A stretch of 64,000 nucleotides of DNA, taken from positions 6,055,839-6,119,838 of the forward strand of contig NC_087379.1 of NCBI RefSeq assembly GCF_963675165.1. The letters run 5' to 3'. Positions within the stretch are counted from its first letter, which is position 1. Each line of letters begins with the position of its first letter. Below, piece after piece: positions 61,031 through 64,000 of this stretch. A program made the translations under genes and the position numbers. Origin of the DNA: Halichondria panicea. Taxonomy: Eukaryota; Porifera; Demospongiae; Suberitida; Halichondriidae. The notes under the pieces are model-generated. The model searched no databases. It was not told the origin of the DNA and saw only the letters and a list, made by a program, of their open reading frames with translations.

Positions 61031-62674
61031 TTATTCAATTTTCTGTTTCTTTGACTTGCAGCACCTAGAGTAGAGGCACTTCAATATCTTATAGTCTATG
61101 TAGACAGTGACTAGTGCACACACCAACAGTAGAGTGTACACATCAGCATTGTAGTACTGCACCCAGTTCCAGTTGTACTTGGCATAGGCTGGGATGAGAT
61201 GATCGTAGCCAACCTCTGAGTAGAACTCCACCAGATCAGCTGCTCTCTTGGCTCCTCCAGCTGCTCGGAACACCTTCTGAAGCTTCCTTACATTCTCTCG
61301 ATAATCTCCAGAGTCTATCTCCACGATGCTCTGGTACACCTGCTCTGCAGTGAGTCCTTGCTTGTTCAGATGTATACCCAATTGATGGTGATGCACTCGA
61401 CCTGCATTTCCGATCTGTTCAACCATTTTAGGCAGTACTATTACAGGTACTCCACTGTTTAGGCTCTCGTGAACACCATTAGCCCCTCCGTGCAGTATTG
61501 CCAATCTTGTAGCTGTGTGTCTTAACACTGCTAACTGGGGAAGCCACTTTGATATATAAAATTGTTCTGGGTCGATATTTAGTTGGAAATCTTGACTCTT
61601 TCTCATAGCCCACACCACACTATAGTTAGTTCTCTGTATGCCTTCAATCAGTGCTTCTGCCATTTCCTTCGTGACACTCAGCAATGACCCCATACTGATG
61701 TAAACTACACTCTTATTTGCAAGCCATGCCTCTAATTCTGGTGACAAAGATGCTGGATATTCGCTTTGCACTGGTCCTACATAGTGTGTGAGGGGGGTCA
61801 TTGTTCGTGGGAACTCGAATCCAATAACTGTCGGTACAATATTAGGTATGTACACAGCTGGGGCATTGACTATTTGAGCCGTGGTCAACTCAGGACAGAC
61901 CTTTGCAATTGTTGATTTTGCTGGTGAATAAAACAGGAACGAGAAGAGTGTTGGTGCCACTATTCGTTCAATAGCATGTCCGAATCTTCGCAGGAACGTC
62001 ATGTCGTCATTTGTTCCCCCTGTCATTGAACTAGGCCAGGGCCAGGCGGGGTAGGTGTGAGGGTACATTTGCATTGTAGTGCCAAGCATAATAGCTGGGA
62101 TATTCAGATGAGCTGCAAGGCAGGGTAGAAGGGTCATTAAGAAATCTGTGCTCATTATAATGTCCCATTTAGTTCCAGCTTTGGTTTCAGCTAAGATCAT
62201 GTCTGTGAATTGATTCATTTCCAATGCAAAAACTCTACTCATTTCTGGAATCATTTTAATTAAAAATGTTGTGATGGTCTGGTCTTTTTGCTTCTGTATT
62301 TTTTCAACCATGTTGTTCCCAGGTCCATTGCTTTTGAAAGCGACTCCAACTTTCTCTACAGCTTCTTGGGACTTGTTACCGGAAGTGGAGATGGTGACCT
62401 TGTGACCCCTTCTTATTAGTTCCTCTGCTAGAGCTAGTGGTACGTATATATGGCCTGGTGCTTCCAGAGTTAGTATGAGAACATTCAGCTTCTTACGGTC
62501 TTCGATCAATTCTGGAGCCTCTGGTTTCAAAATCGGATTTTCGTTTCGTGTTATTTCAATGGGATGTAAATTTTGAATCTTGTTAGTTAATGTGTGGCAG
62601 GTGGCCAGATTGTTAGGTAGACAAGAGAGAAATGTCAGTAAAGTGACAGTGGTGAAGATGGTAGCTAGCTTCAT
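61031..62674 (-). CDS. UDP-glycosyltransferase 4
   Basis: An intronless 547-residue frame, the most diverged N-terminal half of the cluster. It has a signal peptide at ATG 62674, an extra spacer of about 30 residues, then EAPGHIYVPLALAEELIRRG with the catalytic His. The donor half has WLPQLAVLRHTAT, HGGANGVHES near 392, and EQIGNAGRV. From LGIHLNKQGLTAEQVY on it is nearly the same as the others. Membrane helix and KQKIE tail (KxKxx). It is probably an ER enzyme with a different acceptor range. Confidence 0.92.
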   Translation of the reverse strand: MKLATIFTTVTLLTFLSCLPNNLATCHTLTNKIQNLHPIEITRNENPILKPEAPELIEDRKKLNVLILTLEAPGHIYVPLALAEELIRRGHKVTISTSGNKSQEAVEKVGVAFKSNGPGNNMVEKIQKQKDQTITTFLIKMIPEMSRVFALEMNQFTDMILAETKAGTKWDIIMSTDFLMTLLPCLAAHLNIPAIMLGTTMQMYPHTYPAWPWPSSMTGGTNDDMTFLRRFGHAIERIVAPTLFSFLFYSPAKSTIAKVCPELTTAQIVNAPAVYIPNIVPTVIGFEFPRTMTPLTHYVGPVQSEYPASLSPELEAWLANKSVVYISMGSLLSVTKEMAEALIEGIQRTNYSVVWAMRKSQDFQLNIDPEQFYISKWLPQLAVLRHTATRLAILHGGANGVHESLNSGVPVIVLPKMVEQIGNAGRVHHHQLGIHLNKQGLTAEQVYQSIVEIDSGDYRENVRKLQKVFRAAGGAKRAADLVEFYSEVGYDHLIPAYAKYNWNWVQYYNADVYTLLLVCALVTVYIDYKILKCLYSRCCKSKKQKIE

Positions 62675-62844
62675 TTCAGTGATCCTATATATAGCTGACT
62701 TTCAAAAAGTAAAGTATAGGTGTGATATGCAACAGTGTTAACAATACTAAGTGTTCATCACAGCATTTGATAATTGGTACTAAAATTAAAGGCACCCGTA
62801 TGCATCCTATTGTGTATGCTCTGATAGGCAAACTTAATTTTGCT

Positions 62845-63400
62845 GGTGCATGGCTTGGTGCTCTGTGGGCTTGGGGCTCTCCGTTAGAATGGGGCCAACA
62901 CAATGGGAGAAGAGAGATATGGTGTGTGTGTCAGTAACTGTATAGGTACAATGTCTGTTATGTGCATGTATACTAGAAGCGGGAGTGCATGTTGGGTATA
63001 GAAAACATATAGCTCATCTTAATAGCTGTGTTTGTTAGCAAATAAGGTGTTATAGTGCTCTTTCAATAGCATAATTGGCTGAGTACCATATAGCGGGAAA
63101 TTTTTTCAGGTGCAAATTTTCACTATTTGGCTCGAGAGTCCTCAGAATAATTGTTTGTGGGTTTATATTCGTGGTTCAATACCATGCAGGAAAACCACAC
63201 CCACCAAGAGCTTTGCATGTGAAATACTGCTGTGTGGGAGTTTGCTCGTTAATTGCTCTGCATGCCCTCAAAAAATGCACCTCCCGAAAATTCCCGCTAT
63301 ATACAGTATCATATTGTGTGAGCCTCTGGCTCTGTCATACTATGCTTGTAAAACGCCCACATTTTAAGAGGCTCTACAACCACACTCAAAACAGTGTGGT
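62845..63400 (-). pseudogene. UGT gene relic split by a MITE
   Basis: 62865-63078 matches, with many changes and small gaps, the middle of UGT 2 (about 57945-58165); shared words include GTTAGAATGGG, GTGCTCTTTCAAT and TACAATGTCTG. The match breaks at TA near 63084 where a MITE begins, and a weak UGT-like stretch may resume after 63310. No usable frame remains. Confidence 0.7.
63084..63311. mobile_element. MITE family B, diverged, in UGT relic
   Basis: TACCATATAGCGGGAAATTT at the left and AAATTCCCGCTATATACAGTA at the right are imperfect inverses. The interior is more diverged than in other family B copies. Confidence 0.65.
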
Positions 63401-63762
63401 TATTTACATGTATTGCGCAAGCACATCTGATTGTAGCCTGCCTGCCTTAGCTTTACATGGTCATGTCAACCCATGCATGCACACGGTGTATATTACTACA
63501 AGTGTTTGTAACGTAGAGAGACGAACAACGTACTATTTATATGGTGTGTATGTAGTAGTTGCTTTGGTGTGTATAGTAGTTGCGTACTCCTGCTGTACCG
63601 TATAGCAGGCAACTTTGCCAACGAATAAAGTTTATCAAATCAATAAGGTGAGGGTTGCCAAATTTTTTTTGCTAATGTTTTTCAGTCCCAGTATATAATT
63701 ATCACTCAGTCAAATAAAACATCATTTGCCAAATTGTATCTACGATCAGTTCTGTTGAATAG

Positions 63763-64000
63763 TTAATCACTTTTCTGTTTCTTTGACTTGCAGCACCTAG
63801 AGTAGAGACACTTTAATATCTTATAGTCTATGTAGACAGTGACTAGTGCACACACCATCAGTAGAGCGTACACATCAGCATTGTAGTACTGCACCCAGCT
63901 CCAGTTGTACTTGGCATAGGCTGGGATGAGATGATCGTAGCCAACCTCTGAGTAGAACTCCACCAGATCAGCTGCTCTCTTGGCTCCTCCAGCTGCTCGG
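63763..64000 (-). CDS. UDP-glycosyltransferase 5, C-terminal part (cut by window edge)
   Basis: An open frame from the window end to the stop at 63763, about 78 codons. It is almost identical to the C-termini of UGT 1-4 (AADLVEFYSEVGYDHLIPAY, membrane helix, KQKSD tail). The N-terminal part lies outside the window, so it could be a whole gene or a fragment. Confidence 0.85.
   Translation of the reverse strand, partial: RAAGGAKRAADLVEFYSEVGYDHLIPAYAKYNWSWVQYYNADVYALLMVCALVTVYIDYKILKCLYSRCCKSKKQKSD

Noticed and set aside
63075-63605. A 176-codon plus-strand frame as a new gene
   Set aside because: Its first half runs through a MITE and a UGT relic and the rest matches nothing; an open stretch by chance is likelier.

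Overview
The window is nuclear DNA of an animal. Genes are split by short GT-AG introns, and they encode metazoan-type mTOR, USP5, NUP214, TRIM-NHL and TRAF proteins. The intronless, TRAF- and UGT-rich content with compact introns suggests a sponge (demosponge-like), but that is inference; no species marker is present. Everything below was read by eye: exon borders were set by reading frame, GT/AG sites and remembered family homology, and no search was run.

Layout. (1) 1-2404, minus strand: a broken second copy of the 5' half of USP5, running off the left edge. (2) 3020-5236, minus: an intronless TRIM-NHL gene. (3) 5.9-9.0 kb: a dense nest of interspersed repeats, including three transposons stacked inside each other. 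(4) 9074-20029, minus: eleven exons for the N-terminal 767 residues of NUP214; the coiled-coil and FG half is not seen. (5) 20341-25349, minus: a complete 21-exon USP5 gene. (6) 25578-54757, plus: 44 in-frame exons of mTOR, head-to-head with USP5 across about 230 bp. They encode about 2,383 residues through the kinase C-lobe; the FATC tail is not found. Five intact genes sit inside mTOR introns: a RING-TRAF gene (minus), three MATH-only TRAF-like genes (plus) and a secreted polysaccharide-deacetylase-like gene (plus). There is also a tRNA-Ile(AAU) (minus). (7) 55501-64000, minus: four intact intronless UDP-glycosyltransferase genes, a fifth cut by the window edge, and a UGT relic between the fourth and fifth.

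Gene roles. mTOR (growth control), USP5 (recycling of free ubiquitin chains) and NUP214 (nuclear pore, cytoplasmic face) are housekeeping genes. TRIM-NHL, RING-TRAF and MATH-only proteins are likely ubiquitin or signalling adaptors, and the UGT cluster is a likely conjugation (detoxification) family.

Repeats. Several small inverted-repeat transposon families with unrelated interiors share the same outer end, TACCGTA, with TA target duplications. Other repeats carry TGCGCATGCGCA palindromes. Long CA/GT arrays often lie directly before 3' splice sites. Empty versus occupied copies inside this one window allow several insertions to be ordered in time.
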